The notes beneath the pieces are model-generated. The model worked only from the letters and a program-made list of their open reading frames with translations. It ran no database searches and was not told the DNA's origin. DNA of 64,000 nt from an uncultured Lachnospiraceae bacterium. GTDB taxonomy: Bacteria > Bacillota > Clostridia > Lachnospirales > Lachnospiraceae. A program made the position numbers and the translations under genes. Below, one piece after another: positions 49,729-56,948 of the stretch (position 1 is its first letter; each line of letters opens with the position of its first letter). The DNA lies in NCBI GenBank assembly GCA_947629865.1, contig CANRFJ010000001.1:62001-126000 (forward strand). Direction: 5' to 3'.

Positions 49729-51150
49729 ATGATCAATGCGAATGAGCAGCGGGTAATCCGTGTGGCGGAGGGGACGTTTGAATATCAGGGAGAACTCTAT
49801 ACCGTGCGCTCCACATACCTCAGGGCGCTGAAAAGGAAACTGAACGAAAAAAAGGTCGAGCTGACGTCGGAACAGGCCGACAAGGCACTCCGGAAAATCT
49901 ACAGCAATGTTGAGAAGGGTGTGAGGGAGGGATACCTCAAAAAGCTTTCTAGGGAGCAGGCGGATAAAAAGAGAGAGGAGAGAGAGCCGATTTTTGATGG
50001 CGGCGATCTGTTCGGAGACGGCAGCGGGACGGGAGTGGACGCGCAGCAGGGAAAACAGCAGGAGGCGCAGCAGGGGAAGCGGCAGGAAACACAGCAGGGA
50101 ATGACTGTTCCGGCCGCAGAAGGCGTCCAGCAGGCGCCGCTGCACATGGAGGCGCTGGAGAAGATACGGAGCACAGAGGTGGAAGGGGCGACGGCCTATA
50201 CAGCCAATGAGCAGGTGGCAAGACAGTTAAACGCCGGAACGGGGCAGACGGCGGTAACAATGCTCGCGGCCCTGGGCATCTGTATTCCGGTGCTGGTATT
50301 CTACCTCAAGGTGTTTAAGCACAGAAGAAAAGCGTTTCCCGTTATGTCAGGAGCCGTTCTGATGGGACTGTCCATTCTTGTGGCCGGAGGTGTCTATATG
50401 TGCAGCTCCCGTGCGTGGAGCGCGGACACATGGGAGACGGTGGCGGTGGAGAGCGGATACTTTAAGGAGCGCCAGGCGGTAGCGCAGTCTGACCTGAGGC
50501 GGGTTCTGTCCGGAATCGGCCTGGAGCCGGGCGTGGAGATTTCGGGACTGGAGGACAGTGCGGTATATCGGGATGCCAAAAGTATTTTTTCTGCCCGCCT
50601 TGCCGGACAAAATCTGCCGGAATTGTCCAGATGGACAAAGGAGATACGGGAGGCGCTGTATTCCGTACTGCCAAAGGAGCCGGTGGAAAATGTGAATGAG
50701 GTATCCGACGTGCTTGTCAGGCGGTACCGCATGGCGTTGGACACGCCCTATGCGGCTTACCTGTCCGAGATGCGGCAGAGGGGAGAACTTCGCAACACGC
50801 TGATTATCACGGGCTGTTTTTTCATGCTTGTGCTCTCTACCGTGTTTATATGGCGGGGGACAAAATATATGCACCGCAGGTTCCGCGGACTCTCCTACGG
50901 CATCGGAATGGCGGGCGCGGCTTTTCTGGCGGCGGGGGCTGTGAATATATTGACGGCCGGGCCGCTCAGCGTCGAACCGGAGGCATACCGGCTGCTGTTT
51001 GAGGGCTATGTGAAGTGGTGCAATGAAAATATATTGTATTTTGGGATATTGCTCCTGTGCATCAGTGTTTTTACATGGGGAGCAGCCTATGTGACCAGAA
51101 AAAGTTTTTCGGAAAAAACGGAATTAAAAATAGAGGAGACGCATGTATAA
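49729..51150 (+). CDS. Membrane protein of unknown function in the exopolysaccharide cluster
   Basis: 473 residues. A cytoplasmic N-terminal region (1-165) starts NANEQRVIRVAEGTFEYQGELYTVRSTYL and contains a Gln-rich repeat (QQGKQQEAQQGKRQETQQG). Membrane helices lie near 180 and 210, a soluble loop of about 130 residues follows, and three more helices at the end. Start ATG 49729 is set by GGAGGTG; the frame is open nine codons up. It overlaps the sugar transferase gene by 8 bases, tying it to that cluster. No family recognised. Confidence 0.6.
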   Translation: MINANEQRVIRVAEGTFEYQGELYTVRSTYLRALKRKLNEKKVELTSEQADKALRKIYSNVEKGVREGYLKKLSREQADKKREEREPIFDGGDLFGDGSGTGVDAQQGKQQEAQQGKRQETQQGMTVPAAEGVQQAPLHMEALEKIRSTEVEGATAYTANEQVARQLNAGTGQTAVTMLAALGICIPVLVFYLKVFKHRRKAFPVMSGAVLMGLSILVAGGVYMCSSRAWSADTWETVAVESGYFKERQAVAQSDLRRVLSGIGLEPGVEISGLEDSAVYRDAKSIFSARLAGQNLPELSRWTKEIREALYSVLPKEPVENVNEVSDVLVRRYRMALDTPYAAYLSEMRQRGELRNTLIITGCFFMLVLSTVFIWRGTKYMHRRFRGLSYGIGMAGAAFLAAGAVNILTAGPLSVEPEAYRLLFEGYVKWCNENILYFGILLLCISVFTWGAAYVTRKSFSEKTELKIEETHV

Positions 51151-52555
51151 GAGGGACGAGCAAAATTTATTTCAGCATCTGGATTTTATCATTCTGGACA
51201 GCATTATGATGCAGATTGCTTTTGTCATCAGCTATATGCTCCGGAACGGACTGTATAATCCGTATGCCCAGGCGGATTACTCCCAGATGGCGATTGTCAT
51301 GGGAGTTCTGCTGGTCGGCGTATCGCTGATTGCGGACGGATACAAAAATATACTGTGGAGGGGATATCCGGAGGAACTGCGGCAATGCGCCAAAATTGTA
51401 TCGGTCGTATCGCTGCTGCTAGTGGCATACCTGTTTGTCGTCCGGAAAAGCAGCGACTATTCGCGCTATATCCTGCTGATGACCTGGATGCTCGGAGGCT
51501 ATCTCATTTATATAGAACACATCATATGGAAGTCCATTGTTGTAAATAAAATGCGCCGCAGAGTGGATCGGCGCCGGATTCTGCTGATCGCTTCGGACGA
51601 AGGGACGGCACGGAAGATACTGGAGGATTTTGAGTCGCAGGAGGTATGTGATTTCCTCGTGGTGCGGATTGTGCTGCTGGGGGAGCCTCCGCCTGAGAAG
51701 ATACGGGGAATTTTGCTTCTCGCAAATCTGCGGGAGGCGAGGGAATATGCGGCGGCCCATGTGGTTGACGAGGTGTTTATTCACACCACATGGCGGCAGG
51801 ACGTGCCGGAGTGGTTTATCGAGGACTGCCTTGATATGGGAATCGTGGTACATCAGAATATAAAGGAAAAAATACCCCGCAGCGTACACAGGGAGGTGTC
51901 CAGGCTGGGCGGCTATACGGTTGTCACGGCCTGCATCAGCAGCGCGACGGCGAAGCAGCTGTTCATCAAGAGGGCAATGGACATTGCGGGCTCGCTGGTG
52001 GGAACTGTTCTGACAGGAATCGTATTTCTCATTGTGGCGCCGGTGATACGGCTTCAGAGTCCGGGGCCGGTTATCTTCAAACAAAAGAGAGTCGGAAAAA
52101 ACGGCCGCCCCTTCGATATATACAAATTCCGCTCCATGAATCCGGACGCGGAACAGCAGAAGGAGGAGCTCATGAAGGAGAATACCATGAAAGGGCCGAT
52201 TGCCAAATTCAACAACGATCCCCGTATTTTCCCCTTTGGAAAATTTATGCGCAAGTGGAGCATCGATGAGATGCCGCAGTTCTGGAACGTGCTGAAAGGG
52301 GACATGAGCCTTGTGGGGACGAGGCCGCCCACGATGGACGAATATGGAAAATATGAGATTCATCACAAAAAACGTCTGGCGGCCAAGCCGGGACTCACGG
52401 GCCTGTGGCAGATCAGCGGGCGGAGCGACGTGAGGGATTTTGAGGAGATTATCCGCCTGGACGCCCGGTATATATCGGAGTGGAATCTATCGCTGGATAT
52501 TAAAATACTATGCCATACGGTGATCGCCGTATTCCGCAGGAGAGGAGCGCAGTGA
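51143..52555 (+). CDS. Exopolysaccharide polyprenyl glycosylphosphotransferase
   Basis: 470 residues: five N-terminal membrane helices, a central CoA-binding-like segment (RRILLIASDEGTARKILEDFE), and the C-terminal bacterial sugar transferase domain (RAMDIAGSLVGTVLTG ... KQKRVGKNGRPFDIYKFRSM ... KPGLTGLWQISGRSDVRDFEE). It transfers the first sugar-1-phosphate to undecaprenyl phosphate at the inner membrane face, starting capsule or EPS repeat synthesis. Its stop overlaps the ATG of the phosphatase gene (TGATG). Confidence 0.93.
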   Translation: MYKRDEQNLFQHLDFIILDSIMMQIAFVISYMLRNGLYNPYAQADYSQMAIVMGVLLVGVSLIADGYKNILWRGYPEELRQCAKIVSVVSLLLVAYLFVVRKSSDYSRYILLMTWMLGGYLIYIEHIIWKSIVVNKMRRRVDRRRILLIASDEGTARKILEDFESQEVCDFLVVRIVLLGEPPPEKIRGILLLANLREAREYAAAHVVDEVFIHTTWRQDVPEWFIEDCLDMGIVVHQNIKEKIPRSVHREVSRLGGYTVVTACISSATAKQLFIKRAMDIAGSLVGTVLTGIVFLIVAPVIRLQSPGPVIFKQKRVGKNGRPFDIYKFRSMNPDAEQQKEELMKENTMKGPIAKFNNDPRIFPFGKFMRKWSIDEMPQFWNVLKGDMSLVGTRPPTMDEYGKYEIHHKKRLAAKPGLTGLWQISGRSDVRDFEEIIRLDARYISEWNLSLDIKILCHTVIAVFRRRGAQ

Positions 52556-53283
52556 TGAGACAGGGATTTATTGATATCCACACCCATATCCTGCCGGGGC
52601 TCGACGACGGCGCCGCGGACTGGGAGCAGACCGGAGAGATGCTGCGCCTGCAGCGGGAGCAGGGAGTGACTGACATCATAGCCACCCCGCATTTTGACAT
52701 GGAGAGAAATTATCAGGATCCGGAGCAGATCCGTGAGGTGGTTGCCAGGGCGAACGAATACGCCGGCGAGGAGGCGCCGGGCCTTACCGTGTATGAGGGC
52801 TGCGAGGTGCTGTATACGCCGGGGATTACAGAGGCATACAGGGAAGGACGGATTCCCACCCTCGCCGGCAGCCGGTATATTCTCGTCGAATTTTTCCCGC
52901 AGAGTTCCTATCGGGAAATAGGGGATGCAGTCAGTTTTTTTACACGAGAGGGCCTGGCTCCGGTTATCGCCCATGTGGAGCGCTATCAATGCCTGATGAA
53001 TGAATATGAGAGGCTCTATGAACTGATAAAAATGGGAGCCGTCATGCAGATGAACAGCCGGAGCCTGTCGGGGAACCGCTTTGACAGGCATGTCCGAATG
53101 TGCCGTAAGATGGTGCGGAAGGGATTTATCCATTTTCTGGGGAGCGACTGCCATAATACGGGAGATCGCCCGCCGGCCATGAGAGAGGCATACCGGATTG
53201 TCGGCAGGCTGTGCAGGGGGGAGACGGCGGTGGCGCTGACGGGGGGCAACGCGGCCAATATTTTGCAGGGACAGTATTTGTGA
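52555..53283 (+). CDS. PHP-type protein-tyrosine phosphatase (CpsB/YwqE-like)
   Basis: 242 residues. Metal-binding PHP motifs are DIHTHILPGLDDGA near the start, TPHFDMERNY, HVERYQCLM and LGSDCHNTGDRPP. CpsB-type enzymes dephosphorylate the BY-kinase encoded two genes on, resetting polysaccharide assembly. ATG 52555 overlaps the upstream stop and follows GGAG; the frame is open further up inside the upstream gene. Confidence 0.92.
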   Translation: MRQGFIDIHTHILPGLDDGAADWEQTGEMLRLQREQGVTDIIATPHFDMERNYQDPEQIREVVARANEYAGEEAPGLTVYEGCEVLYTPGITEAYREGRIPTLAGSRYILVEFFPQSSYREIGDAVSFFTREGLAPVIAHVERYQCLMNEYERLYELIKMGAVMQMNSRSLSGNRFDRHVRMCRKMVRKGFIHFLGSDCHNTGDRPPAMREAYRIVGRLCRGETAVALTGGNAANILQGQYL

Positions 53284-53322
53284 CAATGAGTGGAACGGAT
53301 AATTGAGAGGAGGAAAAGACAA

Positions 53323-54096
53323 ATGAATTCAGATGAGAGGGAGGATTTTGAGATTGACCTGAGGGAAATTTTTCATGTGCTTCTGTCGCGGCTGTGGATC
53401 ATTGTGCTGGCGGGGCTGATTTCCGGCGGGATCATGGGAGTGCTCTGCCGGTTTATCGTGACGCCGATTTATACGTCGACGACGCAGCTTTGTATTCTGA
53501 GCAATGAGACAAATATCGCTTCGCTGTCCGATCTGGCAATCGGCACACAGCTGACACAGGATTATGTCGTGGTGGCCCAGAGCCGTCCTGTGGTGGAGGA
53601 GGTGATACGGAACCTGGAACTGGATATGACCTATGAGGAGCTGCTGGCGGCGACTGCAATGGAGAACCCCGCCGACACAAGGATTTTGTCCATATCCGTG
53701 ACGAATCCCGATCCGGTGCTGGCAAAGCAGATTGTGGATCAGTATGCGCAGGTATCGCGGAAGCGCATCGCAGAACTCATGGACATCAACGAGCCGGGAA
53801 TTATCGAGGAGGGGCATGTGGCGGAGATAAAGACCAGTCCCTCTACGGGCAGGGACGTGCTGGCAGCAGGCGTTCTGGGGGCGATTCTGGCGGCGGCCGT
53901 GATCATTGTCCGGTATCTGATGAATGACACGATTAAGTCCACGGAGGACATCGAGCGCTATCTCGGACTGAATACGCTGGGGCAGCTGCCGGTGGAACAG
54001 GGGGCGGTGAAGGAGAAACAGGCCGGAAAGGCAGCCGGACAGACAGGTGGCAAGAGAAGGAAAAGAGAAGGACGTAAAGGAGGTAAGAAGGAATGA
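53323..54096 (+). CDS. Wzz/CpsC-type chain-length protein, kinase activator
   Basis: 257 residues with two membrane helices (about 25-45 and 180-200) flanking an outside loop, Wzz domain layout (DLREIFHVLLSRLWIIVLAG at the start). It activates the BY-kinase and sets polysaccharide length. A cytoplasmic tail rich in Lys, Gly and Gln follows helix two. ATG 53323 has AGGAGG upstream. It overlaps the kinase gene (ATGA). Confidence 0.9.
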   Translation: MNSDEREDFEIDLREIFHVLLSRLWIIVLAGLISGGIMGVLCRFIVTPIYTSTTQLCILSNETNIASLSDLAIGTQLTQDYVVVAQSRPVVEEVIRNLELDMTYEELLAATAMENPADTRILSISVTNPDPVLAKQIVDQYAQVSRKRIAELMDINEPGIIEEGHVAEIKTSPSTGRDVLAAGVLGAILAAAVIIVRYLMNDTIKSTEDIERYLGLNTLGQLPVEQGAVKEKQAGKAAGQTGGKRRKREGRKGGKKE

Positions 54097-54794
54097 GGAA
54101 AATGGAATTTGCCCGGTTGGACGAATTGTCCTTCCGCGCTAACGAGGCGTTCAAGGCGCTCCGCACGAACGTGGAGTTCAGCGGAGACGACATAAAGGTA
54201 ATTGCATTTACCAGCTGCACGAGCAATGAGGGCAAGAGCAATGTGACCTTTAATCTGGCGAGATCGTTTGCTGAAAACGGAAAAAGGGTGCTGATCGTCG
54301 ATGCGGATCTGCGCAAGTCGGTGCTGGCCGGCCGCTACAAGGTCAGCGCGGTAAAAGCCGGTCTGACTAACTTTCTGTCCGGGCAGTCGTCCCTTGAGGA
54401 GGCGCTGCACGAGACAAATGTCGAGAATATGTACATAATTTTATCCGGCCCCTATGCGCCGAATCCGGCCGAGCTTCTGAGCACCGAAAAGTTCCGGAAG
54501 GCCGTCGGGGATTTCAGGGAGGAGTATGACTATGTGCTGATTGACTGCCCGCCCCTGGGTTCGGTGATCGATGCTGCGATTGTCGCGGGGCAGGCGGACG
54601 GGGCTATCCTCATAATCGAGGACAATGCCATCAGTTACCGCTTTGTCCAAAAGGTCAAAAGCCAGCTGGAGCAGAGCGACTGCCGTATACTGGGCGCCGT
54701 GCTCAACAAGGTGCCGATGGAGAAAAGAGGCTATTACGGAAAATATTACGGACGGTATTATCAGGGGTACTACGGGAAATACTATGGCGAGTGA
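54093..54794 (+). CDS. Bacterial tyrosine kinase (CpsD/YwqD-like)
   Basis: 233 residues. Walker A is SNEGKSN with the preceding TSCT, Walker A' is VLIVDADLRKS, and Walker B is YVLIDCPPLG. The Tyr cluster at the C-terminus (YYGKYYGRYYQGYYGKYYGE) is the autophosphorylation tail. Acts at the membrane with the Wzz-like partner and is reversed by the PHP phosphatase. Polymerase, flippase and further glycosyltransferase genes are not adjacent. Confidence 0.94.
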   Translation: MRKMEFARLDELSFRANEAFKALRTNVEFSGDDIKVIAFTSCTSNEGKSNVTFNLARSFAENGKRVLIVDADLRKSVLAGRYKVSAVKAGLTNFLSGQSSLEEALHETNVENMYIILSGPYAPNPAELLSTEKFRKAVGDFREEYDYVLIDCPPLGSVIDAAIVAGQADGAILIIEDNAISYRFVQKVKSQLEQSDCRILGAVLNKVPMEKRGYYGKYYGRYYQGYYGKYYGE

Positions 54795-54890
54795 GGGGAG
54801 AGTGGGACTTTGGAGTCTGCGTACCCGTCCTCCGCTTTTGCCGGATATGAGGTAAAAAGCACAAAAATAGTGCGAAAAATCAGAAAAAAC

Positions 54891-54919
54891 TTGACAAATA
54901 TTTCTAAAAAGGGTATATA
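54891..54919 (+). promoter_or_regulatory. hup promoter
   Basis: TTGACA (54891-54896), 17-bp spacer, TATATA (54914-54919), about 57 bases before the ATG at 54977. Confidence 0.8.
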
Positions 54920-54976
54920 TATTGGTATAGGTTGTTCAAATCTAGTAAATTTATTTTTCAAGGAGGATACAAATCC

Positions 54977-55252
54977 ATGAATAAGACTGAATTAGTTGCA
55001 GCAATGGCAGAGAAGGCAGACTTATCTAAAAAAGATGCAGAGGGCGCATTGAAGGCCTTCATTGATGTAGTGACAGCTGAGTTGAAGAAAGGCGGAAAAG
55101 TACAGTTGGTTGGCTTTGGTACCTTTGAGGTTTCTGACAGAGTAGCAAGGGACGGCATTAACCCGCTGACAAAAGAGCCGATGCACATTCCTGCTTCTAA
55201 GGCGCCTAAATTTAAGGCTGGTAGAGGATTAAAGGATACCGTGAACGCTTAA
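54977..55252 (+). CDS. hup: HU-type nucleoid DNA-binding protein
   Basis: 91 residues: MNKTELVAAMAEKADLSKKDAEGALKAF, then VQLVGFGTFEVSDRVARDGINPLTKEP, the DNA-binding arm. Non-specific DNA-bending protein of the nucleoid. AAGGAGG precedes ATG 54977. Composition is typical of a highly expressed gene; own promoter and terminator. Confidence 0.97.
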   Translation: MNKTELVAAMAEKADLSKKDAEGALKAFIDVVTAELKKGGKVQLVGFGTFEVSDRVARDGINPLTKEPMHIPASKAPKFKAGRGLKDTVNA

Positions 55253-55276
55253 TTTTGTAGCAACATTGGATTTCAG

Positions 55277-55313
55277 AACGTCCCTCTGCATAATTGCAGG
55301 GGGGCGTTTTTTT
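55277..55313 (+). terminator. Terminator after hup
   Basis: AACGTCCCTCTGCA pairs with TGCAGGGGGGCGTT around a TAAT loop, followed by a run of seven T. Confidence 0.88.
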
Positions 55314-55353
55314 AATGAAAAGGACGCCAGAGGTGGACAGAGAGGAGAAAAGG

Positions 55354-55593
55354 ATGAGACTGGACAAATATCTGAAAGTGTCGCGCCTGATCAAGCGCCG
55401 GACAGTGGCGAATGAGGCCTGCGATGCGGGCAGGATCCTGGTGAACGACAAGGTGGCGAAGGCTTCTGCGGCCGTGAAGCCGGGAGACATAATCGAGATT
55501 CAGTTCGGCAACCGGAACACGAGGGTTGAGGTGCTGAGCGTGGAGGAGACGTACAAAAAGGAGGAGGCAAAGGAACTGTACCGTTATCTGTAA
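55354..55593 (+). CDS. rqcP: S4-domain RNA-binding protein RqcP (YabO)
   Basis: 79 residues: MRLDKYLKVSRLIKRRTVANEACDAGRILVND, the S4 fold of RqcP, which works with RqcH in adding alanine tails to peptides on stalled 50S subunits. I start at ATG 55354 (GAGGAG upstream) because it matches the family start; an in-frame ATG at 55315 would add 13 residues. First gene of the rqcP-yabP-yabQ-divIC block. Confidence 0.93.
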   Translation: MRLDKYLKVSRLIKRRTVANEACDAGRILVNDKVAKASAAVKPGDIIEIQFGNRNTRVEVLSVEETYKKEEAKELYRYL

Positions 55594-55648
55594 TGAAAGG
55601 AAAAGGTTCTGCATATATTTACCGTAGAATGTTTTGGAGGGATTGCAG

Positions 55649-55936
55649 ATGGTACAGGAGCAGCCGAGGACACAGACAGGACAGAAGTTGGTAATGCAGA
55701 ATCGGGAGAAGGTCGAACTCACCGGCGTCACGGAAGTGATTTCCTTTGACAACAGGGAGATACTGCTTGAGACGGTGGAGGGGGTTTTGCAATTTATGGG
55801 GGAAAATCTTCATGTGAAACGCCTGACGCTGGAGCGGGGAGAGATCATTCTGGAGGGCCGGATCCATTCTCTCGCCTACCACGAATCCCAGAAGGATAAG
55901 ACGGCGGGAAGCTTTCTCGGCCGCCTGTTTCGCTGA
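55649..55936 (+). CDS. yabP: Sporulation protein YabP
   Basis: 95 residues with the YabP core NREKVELTGVTEVISFDNREILLETVEGVLQFMGENLHVKRLTLERGEIILEGRI. YabP is needed for spore cortex formation in Bacillus. ATG 55649 follows GGAGGG; a TTG 15 bases earlier is in frame but overlaps the ribosome site. Its stop overlaps the ATG of yabQ (TGATG). Confidence 0.9.
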   Translation: MVQEQPRTQTGQKLVMQNREKVELTGVTEVISFDNREILLETVEGVLQFMGENLHVKRLTLERGEIILEGRIHSLAYHESQKDKTAGSFLGRLFR

Positions 55937-56307
55937 TGGAAATGATCGCGGGCCAGTTCTGGTATTTTGCCGCCTCACTTCTGTGGGGGATTGTCCTCAT
56001 GCTGTTCTATGACATACTGGAGTCGTTCCGCCGGAAGGTGCGCCACGGACGCATCGGCAGGCTGATCGAGGACTGGCTGTTCTGGTCAGTGGCGGCCCTG
56101 CTCGTATTTCAGATGGTATTTGCACTGAACAACGGCATTATCCGGAGTTTCTTTGTGATTTCTTTTGTGGCGGGTATGGCGCTCTACCGCCGTGTCGCCG
56201 GAGACCATGTAATTCATGGGATTTTGGCCTTGATATCCCTTATTTTGCGACCATATGTTTGGATTTTGGGAAAAATTTGCAAATTTGATAAAAAATCCTT
56301 GAAATAA
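55936..56307 (+). CDS. yabQ: Spore cortex biosynthesis protein YabQ
   Basis: 123 residues with about four membrane helices. The start FWYFAASLLWGIVLMLFYDILESFRRKVRHGRIGRLIEDWLFW matches YabQ, which localises to the outer forespore membrane and supports cortex synthesis. Coupled to yabP. Confidence 0.9.
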   Translation: MEMIAGQFWYFAASLLWGIVLMLFYDILESFRRKVRHGRIGRLIEDWLFWSVAALLVFQMVFALNNGIIRSFFVISFVAGMALYRRVAGDHVIHGILALISLILRPYVWILGKICKFDKKSLK

Positions 56308-56392
56308 TGGAAAGAAGTCAGTATAATGGCATTATACGAGTTACTACAACTATAGAAAATACAGTTGTAGAATAATGTCGAGGGGATATGCC

Positions 56393-56692
56393 ATGAGAGC
56401 AGGAAAGCGCAAGAAGCGTCGCACTGGCCTGTATCTGGTTATGCTGGTCGTGGGGATTTTCCTCAGCACCCTGGTGGTGCAGGGAGTGAGCCTGCGGGCA
56501 AACTGCCAGAAGCTTGCCACGGAGCAGAGCCAGCTCCAGGAAAAGAAAGAGGATCTCGAGAAGGAAAAGCAGGAGATTCAGGATAAGGCTCAGTATATGA
56601 AGACGGATCGTTACATAGAGGATGTTGCCAGGGAGAAATTCGGACTGGTCTATGAAGATGAGATTATATTTAAAGCGGCAGACAGCGAGTGA
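56393..56692 (+). CDS. divIC: Septum formation initiator DivIC
   Basis: 99 residues: short basic cytoplasmic start, one membrane helix (TGLYLVMLVVGIFLSTLVVQG), then a coiled coil (EQSQLQEKKEDLEKEKQEI) and the conserved C-terminal DRYIEDVAREKFGLVYEDE. DivIC joins FtsL and DivIB in the divisome. ATG 56393 after GAGGGG is preferred over the ATG at 56375. Confidence 0.92.
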   Translation: MRAGKRKKRRTGLYLVMLVVGIFLSTLVVQGVSLRANCQKLATEQSQLQEKKEDLEKEKQEIQDKAQYMKTDRYIEDVAREKFGLVYEDEIIFKAADSE

Positions 56693-56804
56693 TGCCTGAA
56701 GCCGTTGAGAGAGAAGCGGCCGGCCGTTCGGAGGACGTCATCGGGAGAGATGGTGTTTTCCGGAGGCCGGTCGCTTTTGGTTTTGCGCGCCCCTCTGCAA
56801 AAAC

Positions 56805-56870
56805 TGTCGAAAAATTTTTTCCTGTCCGGTCGCTCTTTTGACAAAATGTGCCAGTCAGGTTGTCTATACT
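56805..56870 (+). promoter_or_regulatory. spoIIE promoter with 0A box and long spacer
   Basis: TTGACA (56838-56843), 21-bp spacer, TATACT (56865-56870). A consensus 0A box TGTCGAA lies at 56805-56811, and TTTGACA itself is close to an inverted 0A box. The Bacillus spoIIE promoter has the same unusual spacing and is activated by phosphorylated Spo0A. Confidence 0.7.
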
Positions 56871-56948
56871 ATCTCTATCCTGACAGCGCTCTGTCCGCGG
56901 GGCGGAGGCTGTCAGATTGCAGGACAGACAGATGGGAGGCACAGGAGT

